Part shown: positions 5,019-5,092 of the stretch, piece by piece | How the letters are laid out: each line of letters starts with the position of its first letter | Position numbering within the stretch: position 1 is the stretch's first letter | Assembly: GCA_030043255.1 (NCBI GenBank) | Contig: JASHYB010000108.1 | Location: 1-5,092 of the forward strand | DNA: 5,092 nt | Direction: 5' to 3' | From: Thermoplasmata archaeon | GTDB taxonomy: Archaea > Thermoplasmatota > Thermoplasmata > Lutacidiplasmatales > UBA184 | Program-made: the position numbers and the translations under genes | Notes under the pieces: generated by a model | Told to the model about the DNA's origin: nothing | Seen by the model: the letters and a program-made list of their open reading frames with translations, nothing else | The model's database searches: none

Positions 5019-5092
5019 CGGCTCCCTTCGGCCGGGCCGCTCCGGGATCGGCAGAGAGGTCGTGCGGACCGGCGGGACGCCGGGCGTCACGG
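5019..5092. other. Region after herA with no identified gene
   Basis: These 74 bases show no convincing terminator hairpin or T-run. A GTG at 5062 opens a frame to the window edge (VRTGGTPGVT) with AGAGGT at 5054-5059, but that site is only two bases away, closer than normal. It could be the start of a downstream gene such as nurA, or plain intergenic DNA; the visible ten codons do not decide. Confidence 0.3.

Noticed and set aside
3951..5090. 379-codon minus-strand open frame
   Set aside because: It is antisense to herA throughout its ATPase domain and has only shadow-like Leu/Arg/Asp/Val-rich sequence.
1..5092. tRNA, rRNA, CRISPR arrays, insertion sequences, attachment sites
   Set aside because: No direct-repeat array, transposase, integrase or RNA gene pattern was seen by eye. 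Codon and base use is uniform, so there is no sign of recent transfer.

Overview
The window is about 70% G+C and looks archaeal. The evidence is a HerA-type bipolar DNA translocase, a coiled-coil protein with the COG1340 signature known only from archaea, a V4R protein next to a Roadblock/LC7 protein, and TATA-like boxes about 26-28 bases upstream of two start codons (leaderless archaeal promoters). The proteins are arginine-rich and not strongly acidic, so a haloarchaeon is unlikely. A high-GC Thermoplasmatota-like or other uncultured archaeal lineage is a reasonable guess, but the sequence does not settle it. Three of the seven visible stop codons are TAG, which argues against an organism that reads TAG as pyrrolysine.

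Layout. Bases 1-81 hold the last 26 codons of a plus-strand gene, probably a PRC-barrel protein. It overlaps by 11 bases a family 2 glycosyltransferase (71-919). After a 15-base convergent gap there are four minus-strand genes. In transcription order they are a COG1340 coiled-coil protein (3415-2552), a HAD-type hydrolase (2538-1738), a V4R protein (1715-1308) and a Roadblock/LC7 protein (1294-935). A TATA-like box overlaps the HAD stop codon and sits at leaderless distance from the V4R ATG, so V4R-Roadblock is probably a separately transcribed pair. Roadblock itself is preceded by a strong GGAGGT ribosome binding site.

A 154-base divergent region (3416-3569) separates the coiled-coil gene from herA (3570-5018, plus strand). 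It carries the same 8-base element, ATATCGGG, in opposite orientations, each copy placed as the TATA box of the gene it points at. A short dyad lies between them. The last 74 bases hold no identifiable gene, only a possible GTG start at 5062.

Working together: HerA is a DNA end-processing motor that normally works with NurA, Mre11 and Rad50. None of those partners is visible, although NurA could lie just past the right edge. The coiled-coil and HAD genes share an apparent transcript divergent from herA. V4R and Roadblock are small alpha/beta modules, ligand-binding and GTPase-associated respectively, and their tight pairing suggests a shared complex. No clearly new multi-gene system is demonstrated. 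The most interesting points are the mirrored promoters and the V4R-Roadblock pair.
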